Assembly: GCF_900103605.1 (NCBI RefSeq)
Contig: NZ_FNHY01000001.1
Coordinates: 496,001-560,000 of the forward strand
From: Psychrobacillus sp. OK028
GTDB lineage: Bacteria; Bacillota; Bacilli; Bacillales_A; Planococcaceae
Reading direction: 5' to 3'
Length of the DNA: 64,000 nucleotides
The first letter of the stretch is position 1. Every line of letters starts with the position of its first letter. Below the pieces are notes generated by a model, which saw only the letters and a program-made list of their open reading frames with translations, was not told where the DNA came from and did no database searches. Position numbers and translations under genes: made by a program. Positions 52,099 to 61,573 of the stretch are shown piece after piece.

Positions 52099-52980
52099 AT
52101 GCCAACAGGTCAAATTAGAAAAGCATTAAGTGGTTTTTATTATGTCTATGATAATGGTGAGGTAATTCAATGTCGTGGAAGAGGTGTATTTAGAAACAGA
52201 GGTGAATCACCTTTAGTAGGGGACTTTGTTGATTACACTGTAGAAGGAAACAATGATGGAACAATTACCGTCATACATGAACGGAAAAATAATTTAGTTC
52301 GACCGCCTATTGCAAACATCGATCAAGCTATTTTGGTTTTTTCCATAAAGGAGCCTGATTTTAATACAATCTTGTTGGATCGTTTTTTAGTAGTATTAGA
52401 ATCATTTCATATTGAACCGATTATTTGTTTAACGAAAAGTGATTTGATGGATGAGTCACTTGAAGTTAAAATTAGAGAATATATTAAGGATTACGAAAAA
52501 ATAGGTTATCAGTTATTTATGACATATAAAGATGACCCTGCATTTGATGAGAAAATTTCTCCCTTATTAGAAGGAAAAACAACTGTTTTGGCAGGACAAT
52601 CGGGGGTAGGTAAATCCACTCTATTAAATACCATCCTTCCCTCGTTAGATTTAAAAACAGGTATCATTTCTAATGCATTGGGTAGAGGGAAACACACTAC
52701 TAGACATGTAGAGCTTATTGAAGTTTGTGGAGGTCTGCTTGCGGATACACCTGGTTTTAGTTCATTTGAGTTTGATTTAATGGAAAAAGAAGAACTTTAC
52801 CGGTGTTTCCCCGAGTTTGTAGCAAAGCAAAATGACTGTAAGTTTCGAGAATGTATGCATGTGAAAGAACCAAAATGTGCTGTAAAAGAAGCGGTAGATT
52901 CCGGTGAAATAAAAGCATATCGCTACAAGCATTACTTACAATTCTTAGAAGAAATTATGGATAGAAAGCCGAGGTACTAA
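52099..52980 (+). CDS. rsgA: Small ribosomal subunit biogenesis GTPase RsgA
   Basis: Circularly permuted GTPase in late 30S maturation. OB-fold N-terminus (about 1-70), the G4 motif TKSDLMD before the G1 P-loop GQSGVGKSTLLN (near residue 170), G3 DTPGFSSF, and a C-terminal zinc domain with C...CMHVKEPKC. 293 residues. AAGGAGG precedes the ATG. Directly followed by rpe. Confidence 0.97.
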   Translation: MPTGQIRKALSGFYYVYDNGEVIQCRGRGVFRNRGESPLVGDFVDYTVEGNNDGTITVIHERKNNLVRPPIANIDQAILVFSIKEPDFNTILLDRFLVVLESFHIEPIICLTKSDLMDESLEVKIREYIKDYEKIGYQLFMTYKDDPAFDEKISPLLEGKTTVLAGQSGVGKSTLLNTILPSLDLKTGIISNALGRGKHTTRHVELIEVCGGLLADTPGFSSFEFDLMEKEELYRCFPEFVAKQNDCKFRECMHVKEPKCAVKEAVDSGEIKAYRYKHYLQFLEEIMDRKPRY

Positions 52981-52983
52981 ATT

Positions 52984-53652
52984 ATGGTGAAAATAGCTCC
53001 GTCTATATTAGCAGCAGACTTTTCAAAGCTAGGAGAAGAAGTATTAGAAGTAGAAAAAGCAGGAGCAGAGCTGATTCATATTGATGTAATGGACGGTCAT
53101 TTTGTCCCTAATATCACAATGGGTCCTATTGTTGTTGAGGCATTACGCCCACTTACAAAATTGCCTTTAGATGTTCATTTAATGATAGAAAATGCGGATC
53201 AATATATTGAGTCTTTTGCTAAGGCAGGAGCAGATTATATTACTGTTCACGTAGAGGCTTGTCCGCATCTGCATAGAACAATTCAATTAATCCGTTCATT
53301 TGGCGTAAAACCGGGCGTTGTATTAAACCCACATACCCCGATAGAAACAATCCAGCATGTATTAGAGGATATAGATATGGTTCTTTTTATGACAGTTAAC
53401 CCTGGATTTGGGGGACAAAAGTTTATACACTCTGTTGTTCCTAAAGTAAAACAATTATCGGATATTATCAAAAAACAAAATTTATCTATTGAAATTGAGA
53501 TTGATGGTGGTATTAATGAAGAAACGATTAAACCTTGTGTAGAAGCAGGAGCTACTATTTTAGTTGCGGGATCTGCAATTTATAACGCTCCTGATAAAGC
53601 AAAAGCTTTACAGGCCATTAAAGAAGCGGGTTTAAGTGTAGTTCCAAAATGA
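52984..53652 (+). CDS. rpe: Ribulose-phosphate 3-epimerase
   Basis: Pentose-phosphate TIM-barrel enzyme. IAPSILAADFSKLGEEV, the HIDVMDGHFVPNITMGP stretch with metal ligands, LDVHLMIENAD, MTVNPGFGGQKF and IEIDGGINEET are present. 222 residues. It overlaps thiN by 4 bases. Confidence 0.97.
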   Translation: MVKIAPSILAADFSKLGEEVLEVEKAGAELIHIDVMDGHFVPNITMGPIVVEALRPLTKLPLDVHLMIENADQYIESFAKAGADYITVHVEACPHLHRTIQLIRSFGVKPGVVLNPHTPIETIQHVLEDIDMVLFMTVNPGFGGQKFIHSVVPKVKQLSDIIKKQNLSIEIEIDGGINEETIKPCVEAGATILVAGSAIYNAPDKAKALQAIKEAGLSVVPK

Positions 53653-54305
53653 AGCAAGTAGTAGTTTGTTCAGGTGGACCGTCTAAGGAAGTTGTTGATT
53701 TTAATCAACTTTCTTTTCATTCAGATGAAGCAATTTTTATAGGTGCAGATCGAGGCGCATTATGGTTGTTAGAAGCAGGAATATTGCCAGAAGTAGCTAT
53801 AGGCGATTTTGACTCACTTACATTGGAAGAGCAAAACTTTATGAAGAAAAAAATAAAAAAAGTAATCGAATTACAAATGGACAAGGATGAAACCGACACT
53901 CATATTGCAATTCTAACTGCTTTAGATTATAAACCTGATAAAGTAATCGTTACAGGAGTTACCGGTGGACGTCTAGATCATTACGAGGCTGCATTACACG
54001 ATATATGTCGTTTTCAATTAGAAAATCCAACTATTACGTTTGCCATACAAAACAATCAAAACATCATCCAGTTTTTAACGTCTGGAACCCATACGATTAA
54101 TTTTGATAGCCATTATAAGTATGTTTCTTTTTTCTCTTTTGGAGAACAAGTAAAGAATATGAAATTACAAGGATTTTTGTACAATGTAGAGGAGGAATAT
54201 ATTCAAGTTGGTAATGCTAAATTTACAAGCAATGAACTAAAATCTCAAACAGGTACTATCTCTTTTACTGCTGGCATATGTTTAATGATAAGAAGCAGCG
54301 ACTAA
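53649..54305 (+). CDS. thiN: Thiamine pyrophosphokinase
   Basis: Converts thiamine to thiamine diphosphate. The IGADRGALWLLEAG, AIGDFDSL, DKDETDTHIAI and GVTGGRLDHYEA motifs are the substrate and Mg sites. 218 residues. Same position as B. subtilis yloS (thiN), after rpe and just before spoVM. Confidence 0.94.
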   Translation: MKQVVVCSGGPSKEVVDFNQLSFHSDEAIFIGADRGALWLLEAGILPEVAIGDFDSLTLEEQNFMKKKIKKVIELQMDKDETDTHIAILTALDYKPDKVIVTGVTGGRLDHYEAALHDICRFQLENPTITFAIQNNQNIIQFLTSGTHTINFDSHYKYVSFFSFGEQVKNMKLQGFLYNVEEEYIQVGNAKFTSNELKSQTGTISFTAGICLMIRSSD

Positions 54306-54319
54306 AAGGGAGGAATTGT

Positions 54320-54412
54320 GTGAAGGTCTACACATTTAGATTGCCTAAATCCGTGAGTAGTTTTGTGAAGGTTTGTATTCGGCTATTTAAAAAAGAAGAG
54401 AAGAAGAAGTGA
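54320..54412 (+). CDS. spoVM: Stage V sporulation protein M, spore coat anchor peptide
   Basis: A 30-codon gene starting at GTG with GGGAGG at 54308-54313. The peptide opens VKVYTFRLPKSVSSF (first residue read as Met) and continues through VKVCIRLFKK to a Lys/Glu-rich end. The pattern MK-YT-LPK and the amphipathic helix match SpoVM (26 residues in B. subtilis), which recognises the convex forespore membrane and recruits SpoIVA in the mother cell. It lies between thiN and the convergent rpmB, exactly as in B. subtilis. The C-terminus is about four residues longer and more charged. Confidence 0.9.
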   Translation: MKVYTFRLPKSVSSFVKVCIRLFKKEEKKK

Positions 54413-54415
54413 AAA

Positions 54416-54447
54416 AATGCCAGGTCGACTTTAGTCGGCCTGGCATT
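54416..54447. terminator. Terminator between spoVM and rpmB
   Basis: AATGCCAGG, T, CGAC on the left arm pair with GTCG, G, CCTGGCATT on the right around TTTA. On the minus strand it is followed by six T, so it is a strong rpmB terminator; it starts 4 bases after the spoVM stop and can also end the plus-strand transcript. Confidence 0.9.
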
Positions 54448-54461
54448 AATTACGAGGGCGA

Positions 54462-54650
54462 TTAAACGCGCTCAATTTTTCCTGATTTTAAAGCTCTCGC
54501 AGAAACCCATACACGTTTTGGTTTACCATCTACAAGAATGCGTACTTTTTGAAGGTTAGCTCCCCATGTACGTTTAGTAGAGTTCATAGCGTGAGAACGA
54601 GCATTACCCGAACGAGCTTTACGCCCAGAGATAGCACATACTTTTGGCAT
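54462..54650 (-). CDS. rpmB: 50S ribosomal protein L28
   Basis: 62 residues starting [20 protein letters not shown], with [20 protein letters not shown] and [15 protein letters not shown], the L28 sequence pattern. ATG 54650 has GGAGG 9 bases upstream; longer in-frame readings lack an RBS. Of the Cys residues only the one in KVCA is kept, so it is the zinc-independent type. Convergent with spoVM, as in B. subtilis. Confidence 0.97.
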   Translation of the reverse strand: MPKVCAISGRKARSGNARSHAMNSTKRTWGANLQKVRILVDGKPKRVWVSARALKSGKIERV

Positions 54651-54766
54651 TATATTTCCTCCTTTAAAAAAGAAGCTGAAAGATTTTTCAGTTCGATATT
54701 TCACATACTTTAATAATTTACCACAGACCTTAATGAAGTGCAAGACTTATCAAGAAAAAAACCTTT

Positions 54767-54925
54767 ACAGCATAGAAAAGCGCAAGACGCCGTTTAGCAG
54801 CGAAAAGCACTGGAAGACTTGAAGCAAAAGGCGTCCTATGCCTTTTCTACAAGTCTGAAGTGATCGAGCTGCTGGCGTCTGGAGCTAGACAGCATAGAAA
54901 AGCGCAAGCGCCTAAGAATGCCCCG
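54767..54925. repeat. Nested hairpin bounded by two copies of a 20-base repeat
   Basis: ACAGCATAGAAAAGCGCAAG occurs at 54767-54786 and again at 54889-54908. Between them is a long hairpin: AGACGCC (54785) with GGCGTCT (54874), AGCAGC (54796) with GCTGCT (54868), AGACTTG (54815) with CAAGTCT (54850), AAAAGGC (54826) with GCCTTTT (54840). The second repeat runs on into GCGCCTAAGAATGCCCCGACAAGCGC. Similar GCGCAAGCGCC-type intergenic repeats occur widely in Bacillaceae (from memory). No gene is seen. Confidence 0.75.
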
Positions 54926-54977
54926 ACAAGCGCTAGAGAGATTTGATAAAATGTGTTCAAAAAATAAAAATACTACT

Positions 54978-55575
54978 AATTTCCGTTTCAGGTGGACGCG
55001 TTTCGCGGGGTGAGCGATGAGCTATCACCGTCGCTATCGCGTCGCTGTGATAGCTCATCTGTCTCACTCATCCCGCAGAAGTCGCCACCTTTCACTTCAA
55101 TCAACGAATCGAGTACTACTCCTTAATTAGATTGGGCACAGCTTATAGCTTGAGATACAGAGTTTAGTTTAAGTATCAAAAAATGCTCAAAACTCATTCT
55201 AATCGATAATGAATTAAAAATGCTATTATCCAATAATAGGGGAAAAAAGAAGATTTTCTTTTCTAAAGTGAAATAGTAAGTGTTTGCCCTATAAAGAAGC
55301 GAAATAGCGAACGAAATTGTATCTTCGTGAGCTTACTCAATCATTTGGAAAGTTATCTTTTCTCTAGTTAGCCAAAAACGCACTTCCCTGTTTCTAAAAT
55401 TTATAGGAGGGTAAGGATAGGCAAACGCCATAATATTACCGTGAAAAAGGGATGCTAGTTGGTGGTGACGAACGTCACCACCAACTAGCATCCCTAAAAA
55501 TTCCCTCGGTAATCTTATAGCAAAATGTCTGTCTATAGCCCTTCGAAAACGATAGAAACAGGTCTTGAACTTAAA
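54978..55575 (+). repeat. Composite structured repeat, copy 2
   Basis: Second copy of the element at 13094-13690, same strand, about 600 bases, between rpmB and yloU. Domain A (about 54985-55095) has inner arms GATGAGCTATCAC / GTGATAGCTCATC, now a perfect match, and GCGGG (about 55004) facing CCCGC (55072-55076). The middle portion near 55190-55270 is diverged. Domain B follows at 55387-55563. No reading frame is shared with copy 1. Unlike copy 1 no terminator follows. Confidence 0.85.
55387..55563 (+). other. Hairpin domain B of composite repeat, copy 2
   Basis: The core is a perfect palindrome at 55448-55495: 23-base arms around AA, beginning AGGGATGCTAGTTGG. It is longer than in copy 1. 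Outside, ATTACCG (55435-55441) pairs with CGGTAAT (55507-55513), GGATAGGC faces the GTCTGTCTA region, and CCTGTTTCTA (55387) faces TAGAAACAGG (near 55553). Left and right arms are thus each about 85 bases. Confidence 0.8.
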
Positions 55576-55739
55576 GGACCGTGTATCATTATGCCTTATT
55601 TTTCTTTAAGTTCATTCATCTTTTAACTAACACAAATTTCCAAATCGTTATAAAAGTGGACGAAAGCAAACGTCTCTTTTATAATTTTAATGGGTGTAGT
55701 ACAATAAAGGGTAGTCAAAAAGACTTGGGAGGTCTTAAC

Positions 55740-56102
55740 ATGTCGATTGAATTGAAAAATGAATTCGGACTAATTGATATATCACAAGATACAATTGCTC
55801 AAATTGCTGGTGGAGCCGCTATTGAATGCTATGGGATAGTTGGAATGGCATCTAAACATCAAATTCGAGATGGGTTAACAGATATACTAAGAAAAGAAAA
55901 TTTCACTAAAGGCGTTTTAGTGAGACAAGACAAAGAAGATTTACATATTGATATGTACATCATTGTTAGCTACGGTACCAAAATTTCGGAAATAGCCTAT
56001 CAAGTACAGTCAAAAGTCAAATACACACTAAACAAGTCTCTTGGTATGTCAGTGAAATCCGTTAATGTGTATGTTCAAGGAGTTCGCGTGGCAAACGTGT
56101 AA
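55740..56102 (+). CDS. yloU: Asp23/Gls24 family protein YloU
   Basis: 120-residue Asp23/Gls24 envelope-stress-type protein (GLIDISQDTIAQIAGGAAIECYGIVGM, read in part: IAGGAAIECYGIVGM). Homologues are conserved upstream of fakA; the role is not clear, perhaps membrane-linked lipid metabolism. ATG 55740 has GGGAGG just upstream; the longer in-frame reading back to 55581 enters the intergenic repeat and is not supported. Confidence 0.92.
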   Translation: MSIELKNEFGLIDISQDTIAQIAGGAAIECYGIVGMASKHQIRDGLTDILRKENFTKGVLVRQDKEDLHIDMYIIVSYGTKISEIAYQVQSKVKYTLNKSLGMSVKSVNVYVQGVRVANV

Positions 56103-56118
56103 ATAAGGAGAGAAAATA

Positions 56119-57775
56119 ATGAAATCAAATCAATGGTATCCAATTTGCAGACATGGTTCAGATGGGAGCACATCATCTTTTCCAAAATGCAGATTATGTA
56201 GATGCATTAAATGTATTTCCTGTTCCAGATGGTGACACAGGAACTAATATGAATTTATCCATGACCTCAGGAGCGAAAGAAACAGCTGCTCAGGCAAATG
56301 AACATATTGGTAAAACAGCTGCGGCACTTTCTAAAGGTTTACTGATGGGAGCCCGTGGAAACTCAGGCGTTATTTTATCGCAATTGTTCCGTGGCTTTGG
56401 TAAGTCCATCGAACAACTAGACGTCTTAAACGCAAAACAATTTGCAGACGCGCTGAACTACGGAGTGGAAACAGCATATAAAGCAGTGATGAAGCCGGTA
56501 GAAGGAACTATCTTAACAGTTGCAAAAGATTCTGCTAGAAAGGCTGTAGAGATTAGCGAAGATGTTGAAGATATTCGTGAACTAATGCAAGCAATAGTAG
56601 AAGAAGCAAAGAAATCCTTGGACAGAACACCAGATTTATTACCTGTATTAAAAGAGGTTGGAGTTGTCGATAGCGGAGGACAAGGGCTAGTATTTGTTTA
56701 CGAAGGATTTTTAGCGAGCTTAAAAGGTGAAGCGCTTCCTAGTAAAACAGTTGGTTCTTCAATGGATGATTTAGTAAGTGCTGAGCACCATATGAGTGTT
56801 CAAGGATTTATGGATACAGCAGATATTGAATTTGGCTTTTGTACAGAATTTATGGTTCGTTTTGAAGAAGGTAAAAAAACTTTTGATGAAACGACTTTCC
56901 GTAATGACCTAAGTGAATATGGTGATTCTTTGCTAGTTATTTCTGACGATGAGATTGCTAAAATTCATATTCACTCAGAAACACCTGGTGAGGTTTTAAC
57001 ATACGGTCAACAATACGGTGATCTGATCAAGATTAAAATTGAAAATATGCGCCAGCAGCATACTGATATCGTTGGAGAGGGACATTCGACAGAAGCACCA
57101 ACGAAAAAAGCGGAAATTCATCCTTATGCAATTGTAACTGTAGCGATGGGATCAGGAGTTTCAGATTTGTTAAAGAGCCTAGGTGCATCTGCAGTCATTG
57201 AGGGTGGACAAACAATGAATCCATCTACAGAGGATATCGTAAAAGCTATAGAAGCGGTTGGAGCAGAGCGTGTATTAATATTACCGAATAACAAAAACAT
57301 TGTGATGGCAGCTGAACAAGCTGCGGAAATACTCGGCATTGAAGCTGCTGTAGTTCCTACTAAAACGATTCCTCAAGGAATGGCTGCAATCTTAGCATTT
57401 AATCCACAAGCAACAGTGGAGGAAAATAAAAATAATATGACGGATGCTTACGCGCATGTCAAAACTGGACAAGTAACATTTGCTGTTCGTGATACATCTA
57501 TAGATGGAGTCGACATTAAAAAAGATGATTTCATGGCGCTTGCCGAAGGAAAAATTGTTCTTTCAAATCCCTCTTTAAAAGAAGTAACTACTAACTTGAT
57601 TCAAACATTAGTGGATGAAGAAGCTGAAATAGTAACTGTTATTTTTGGAGAAGATGTAAAGGAAGAAGAGGCAAATGAATTTGCTGCATTTATTGAAGCA
57701 AAATATGAGGATGTAGAAGTAGAAGTATATAATGGTAAACAGCCGTTATACCCTTATATTTTATCTGTCGAATAA
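56119..57775 (+). CDS. fakA: Fatty acid kinase FakA/YloV (DAK family), start apparently frameshifted
   Basis: ATP-binding subunit that phosphorylates FakB-bound fatty acids for phospholipid use. The Dak-like N-terminal domain has VDALNVFPVPDGDTGTNMNLSM (nucleotide/Mg site, read in part) and KGLLMGARGNSGVILSQL. A middle and a C-terminal FakB-docking domain complete the family's usual length of about 550. The open frame from ATG 56153 gives 540 residues and lacks an RBS. Homologous sequence (INGIQFADM) continues upstream in that frame to 56123. AAGGAG (56104-56109) instead serves ATG 56119, which is one base out of frame. One extra A just after ATG would explain it (real mutation or assembly error). 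Confidence 0.9.
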
Positions 57776-57781
57776 TTTATA

Positions 57782-57817
57782 AACCATGTGGAGACATTTT
57801 CTTCACATGGTTTTTTT
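57782..57817 (+). terminator. Terminator after fakA
   Basis: AACCATGTG (57782-57790) pairs with CACATGGTT (57804-57812), followed by a T run. It starts 7 bases after the stop. Confidence 0.92.
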
Positions 57818-57897
57818 CTCCGAAATACAATACTTTGTTTATTTCATGCTGAAAGTGTAAAATGGGATTACTATAACATATTGTGGGGGTATAATCA

Positions 57898-58560
57898 GTG
57901 AAATTTAAATCCGTTTTTGATATTATCGGACCTGTCATGATCGGTCCATCCTCCTCACATACTGCTGGGGCGGCTCGTATTGGTAGAGTGGCTAGAGACT
58001 TATTTGGAAAACAGCCTACATGGGCGAAAATTCATTTATATGGATCTTTTGCAGAAACCTATAAAGGGCACGGAACAGATGTAGCAATTATTGGTGGATT
58101 GTTAGATTACGATACATTTGATGAACGTATAAAAACAGCTTTTGAGGATGCAAAACAAGCTGGATTAACATATGAATTTATACCTGAAACGGCACATACT
58201 GAACACCCGAATACTGCCCGCATTGTCATCGGTGACGAAAATAGTGAAATGTCTATGGTCGGAATCTCTATTGGTGGCGGGAAGACAGAAATAACAGAGC
58301 TAAATGGTTTCCCACTTCGTCTTTCTGGTGATTTAGCTGCTATTTTAGTAGTTCACGAGGATCGTTCCGGATGCATTGCTAATGTGTCGAACTGTTTAGC
58401 AAAATACGATATTAATATTGGACATATGGAAGTTTCCCGTAAAGAAAAAGGGAATATGGCATTAATGGTAATTGAAATCGATCAAAATGTGAATGCGCAA
58501 ATATTAAAAGAGATTGGCGATTTACCTAATATTACACAAGTAACTAGAATTGCTGATTAA
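57898..58560 (+). CDS. sdaAB: L-serine dehydratase, beta subunit
   Basis: Iron-sulphur serine deaminase subunit, forming pyruvate and ammonia with SdaAA. The N-terminal part has SVFDIIGPVMIGPSSSHTAGAARIG and a C-terminal ACT domain (about 148-218, LAAILVVHEDRSGCIANV). GTG start with GGGGG 9 bases upstream. 220 residues. Twelve bases separate it from sdaAA. Confidence 0.95.
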   Translation: MKFKSVFDIIGPVMIGPSSSHTAGAARIGRVARDLFGKQPTWAKIHLYGSFAETYKGHGTDVAIIGGLLDYDTFDERIKTAFEDAKQAGLTYEFIPETAHTEHPNTARIVIGDENSEMSMVGISIGGGKTEITELNGFPLRLSGDLAAILVVHEDRSGCIANVSNCLAKYDINIGHMEVSRKEKGNMALMVIEIDQNVNAQILKEIGDLPNITQVTRIAD

Positions 58561-58572
58561 GGAGGAATACAA

Positions 58573-59472
58573 ATGGAAGTTCTATTTCGCAATGTTCGTG
58601 AATTAGTAGAGCGAGCAACAAAGGAAAATAAACTTATCTCCGAAATAATGATTGAACAAGAAATAATGATTACCGATCGTTCTAGAGAAGAAATAATGAC
58701 TCAAATGGATCGTAATTTGACTGTTATGGAAGAGGCTGTAGAAAAAGGATTGCAAGGGGTTAAATCCACTTCAGGTCTGACTGGTGGAGACGCTGTTCTA
58801 CTACAAAACTATCTAAAAAAAGGTAATACGTTAACTGGAGAGCTTATGCTGGATGCAGTAAGTAAGGCGGTTGCCACTAACGAAGTTAATGCTGCTATGG
58901 GTACAATATGTGCAACACCAACAGCGGGTTCGGCAGGAGTAGTTCCTGGTACTTTATTTGCAGTAAAAAACAAATTGAATCCTACTAGAGAACAAATGAT
59001 ACGCTACCTGTTCACTTCTGGAGCCTTTGGATTTGTAGTGGCTAATAACGCTTCTATTTCAGGTGCAGCAGGTGGTTGTCAGGCAGAAGTTGGTTCTGCT
59101 GCTGGAATGGCTGCAGCAGCAATCGTTGAAATGGCTGGAGGTTCTCCTGCTCAATGTGCCGAAGCTTTCGCGATAACTTTAAAAAATATGCTTGGTTTAG
59201 TTTGTGATCCTGTAGCTGGACTTGTAGAAGTACCTTGCGTAAAAAGAAATGCGATGGGTGCTTCCAATTCATTAGTGGCAGCAGATATGGCACTTGCTGG
59301 TGTGACGAGTCGAATTCCTTGTGATGAAGTAATTGATGCAATGTATAAAATTGGGCAAACGATGCCATCTTCCTTAAGAGAAACTGGTCAAGGAGGTCTC
59401 GCTGCAACTCCAACTGGTAAGTGGTTAGAATCTAAAATTTTTGGTGGGGCAGTAGTAGGAAGTGGAAATTAA
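58573..59472 (+). CDS. sdaAA: L-serine dehydratase, alpha subunit
   Basis: Catalytic subunit carrying the oxygen-sensitive [4Fe-4S] cluster. Seen are TGGDAVLLQNYL, MGTICATPTAGSAGVVPGTL, CDPVAGLVEVPCVKRNAMG, and the GGLAATPTGKWLE end; the conserved Cys residues for the cluster are kept. 299 residues. GGAGG precedes the ATG. recG begins within its last codons. Confidence 0.96.
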   Translation: MEVLFRNVRELVERATKENKLISEIMIEQEIMITDRSREEIMTQMDRNLTVMEEAVEKGLQGVKSTSGLTGGDAVLLQNYLKKGNTLTGELMLDAVSKAVATNEVNAAMGTICATPTAGSAGVVPGTLFAVKNKLNPTREQMIRYLFTSGAFGFVVANNASISGAAGGCQAEVGSAAGMAAAAIVEMAGGSPAQCAEAFAITLKNMLGLVCDPVAGLVEVPCVKRNAMGASNSLVAADMALAGVTSRIPCDEVIDAMYKIGQTMPSSLRETGQGGLAATPTGKWLESKIFGGAVVGSGN

Positions 59473-61510
59473 TAATAATGATTTAGTTACTTCTTTAAAA
59501 GGAGTCGGGAGTGGAACAGCTAAAGCATTGCAGGAGCTTGGTATCGTTACATTAACGGATTTAGTGATGACCTTCCCGTATAGACATGAGGATTTCCGCC
59601 TTAAAAATTTAGCGGAAACAGCACATAATGAACGAGTTACAGTTGAAGGAAGGATCGAAAGTGAGCCTTCTCTTCTTTTTTTAGGGAAGAACAAATCTAG
59701 AATGCAAGTACGTATTTTAGCAGGACAGCATTTAATAAAGGCAGTATTTTTTAACCAAGCTTATTTAAAAGAAAAGATTATTCCGGGTTCCATCGTTACA
59801 GTTTCCGGTAAATGGGATCGAGGGAGACAGGTTATTAATGTCTCCGCTTTTTCGATTGGTCCAAAAACAGACTTACAGGATTTTGAACCAGTTTATTCTT
59901 TAAAGGGTTCGATCAATCAAAAAACATTTCGTAAATTTATGAGACAAGCTTTAAATCAATTGAAGGAATCCCTTGTAGATCCCTTGCCAGCGTCAATTCG
60001 AGTTCCATATCGTTTGCCAGGAATAGCAGATGCTCTAGAAGGGATCCATTTTCCAAAGGATGCAGATCATTCCAAAGATGCAAGAAGACGCTTTGTTTAC
60101 GAGGAGTTACTAGTATTTCAACTAAAAATGCAAGCTATTAAAAAGGTTAGAAAAGAACAAAACGTTGGAAATGGGATTTCTTTTCATAATGATTTAGTAA
60201 AGAAACTAATCGAAACCTTGCCTTATGAATTAACGGATGCACAAAAACGAGTAGTCAATGAAATATGTCGAGATTTACGTGAACCTCATCGTATGAATCG
60301 CCTTTTACAGGGTGATGTTGGTTCTGGTAAGACAATAGTTGCCGCGATTTGCCTATATGCTGTAATTACAGCAGGCTTTCAAGGTGCACTAATGGCTCCA
60401 ACAGAAATATTAGCAGAACAGCATGCAAGTTCGCTTGATGAATGGCTAGCTCCAATAGGTGTCAGAATTGCTCTTCTAACAGGCTCTACTAAAGCTAAAG
60501 CAAGAAGAGCTGTATTAGAAAACTTAGAGGCTGGGAATATAGACCTTTTAATAGGGACACATGCATTAATCCAACCAGATGTTACATTTAAAAAACTAGG
60601 ACTTGTTATAACTGATGAGCAGCATCGATTTGGTGTGGAGCAACGGAGAGTACTAAAGGATAAAGGGGAAAATCCAGACGTATTATTTATGACAGCGACT
60701 CCAATTCCTCGTACTTTAGCGATTACGGCTTTTGGTGAAATGGATGTTTCGATTATTGATGAGATGCCTGCCGGTCGTAAGAAAATTGAAACGCATTGGA
60801 TGAAACCAGATCAGCTGCATAAATTGATAGCACGATTGAAAAATGAATTGGCATCTGGTAGACAAGCTTATATAATCTGCCCATTAATCGAGGAGTCTGA
60901 AAAGCTCGATGTGCAAAATGCGGTAGATGTGTATAATATGATGGCAGTGGAATTAAAAGGCAGCTCTACAGTTGGTTTAATGCATGGAAGGCTTCATTCA
61001 GATGAAAAAGAACAAGTAATGAGGGATTTCTCCGAAGGCAAAATCGACGTATTAGTTTCTACAACGGTTGTAGAAGTGGGAGTAAATGTACCGAATGCAA
61101 CATTTATGATTATTTTCGATGCAGAGCGTTTCGGTTTAGCCCAGCTTCATCAATTGCGTGGTCGAGTTGGTCGAGGAGAGTATCAATCTTATTGTATATT
61201 GCTAGCTGATCCTAAATCAGAGGAAGGTAAAGAGCGAATGACTTCTATGACTGAGACAAATGATGGATTTATATTAGCGGAAAAAGATTTAGAGCTTCGA
61301 GGTCCTGGAGACTTTTTTGGTAAGAAGCAAAGTGGACTTCCAGAATTTAAAGTGGCAGATCTTGTTCATGATTATCGAGCTTTGAATACTGCTAAAGTAG
61401 ATGCTGAAAGGCTATTAGATTCAAAGGAATTTTGGGATTCTGATGAAATGGCTGGTCTTCGAGATGTGCTTATAAACTCAAAAGCTATGGATGGAGAACG
61501 AATCGATTAA
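59462..61510 (+). CDS. recG: ATP-dependent DNA helicase RecG
   Basis: Branch-migration helicase for fork reversal and recombination intermediates. Wedge/OB domain N-terminal (about 1-170), Walker A LLQGDVGSGKTIVAA, DEQHRFGV box, TATPIPRTLAI, then VSTTVVEVGVNVPNAT and QLRGRVGRGEYQSYC. 682 residues, normal length. GTG 59462 overlaps the sdaAA end by 11 bases, with AGGA close upstream. No closer candidate is better. Confidence 0.96.
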   Translation: MEINNNDLVTSLKGVGSGTAKALQELGIVTLTDLVMTFPYRHEDFRLKNLAETAHNERVTVEGRIESEPSLLFLGKNKSRMQVRILAGQHLIKAVFFNQAYLKEKIIPGSIVTVSGKWDRGRQVINVSAFSIGPKTDLQDFEPVYSLKGSINQKTFRKFMRQALNQLKESLVDPLPASIRVPYRLPGIADALEGIHFPKDADHSKDARRRFVYEELLVFQLKMQAIKKVRKEQNVGNGISFHNDLVKKLIETLPYELTDAQKRVVNEICRDLREPHRMNRLLQGDVGSGKTIVAAICLYAVITAGFQGALMAPTEILAEQHASSLDEWLAPIGVRIALLTGSTKAKARRAVLENLEAGNIDLLIGTHALIQPDVTFKKLGLVITDEQHRFGVEQRRVLKDKGENPDVLFMTATPIPRTLAITAFGEMDVSIIDEMPAGRKKIETHWMKPDQLHKLIARLKNELASGRQAYIICPLIEESEKLDVQNAVDVYNMMAVELKGSSTVGLMHGRLHSDEKEQVMRDFSEGKIDVLVSTTVVEVGVNVPNATFMIIFDAERFGLAQLHQLRGRVGRGEYQSYCILLADPKSEEGKERMTSMTETNDGFILAEKDLELRGPGDFFGKKQSGLPEFKVADLVHDYRALNTAKVDAERLLDSKEFWDSDEMAGLRDVLINSKAMDGERID

Positions 61511-61512
61511 AG

Positions 61513-61557
61513 AGAATGTAAGAATGATTTTGAATCAATTCTTGCATTCTTTTTTTA
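61513..61557 (+). terminator. Terminator after recG
   Basis: AGAATG and AAGAAT on the left pair with ATTCTT and CATTCT on the right with one mismatch between blocks, then a run of T. It lies right after the recG stop and before the FapR operator. Confidence 0.88.
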
Positions 61558-61573
61558 ATATTTATATACTGAT

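Noticed and set aside
55581-55739. Longer N-terminus for yloU
   Set aside because: This part is low in similarity to the family, overlaps the intergenic region after the repeat, and lacks an RBS; GGGAGG supports 55740.
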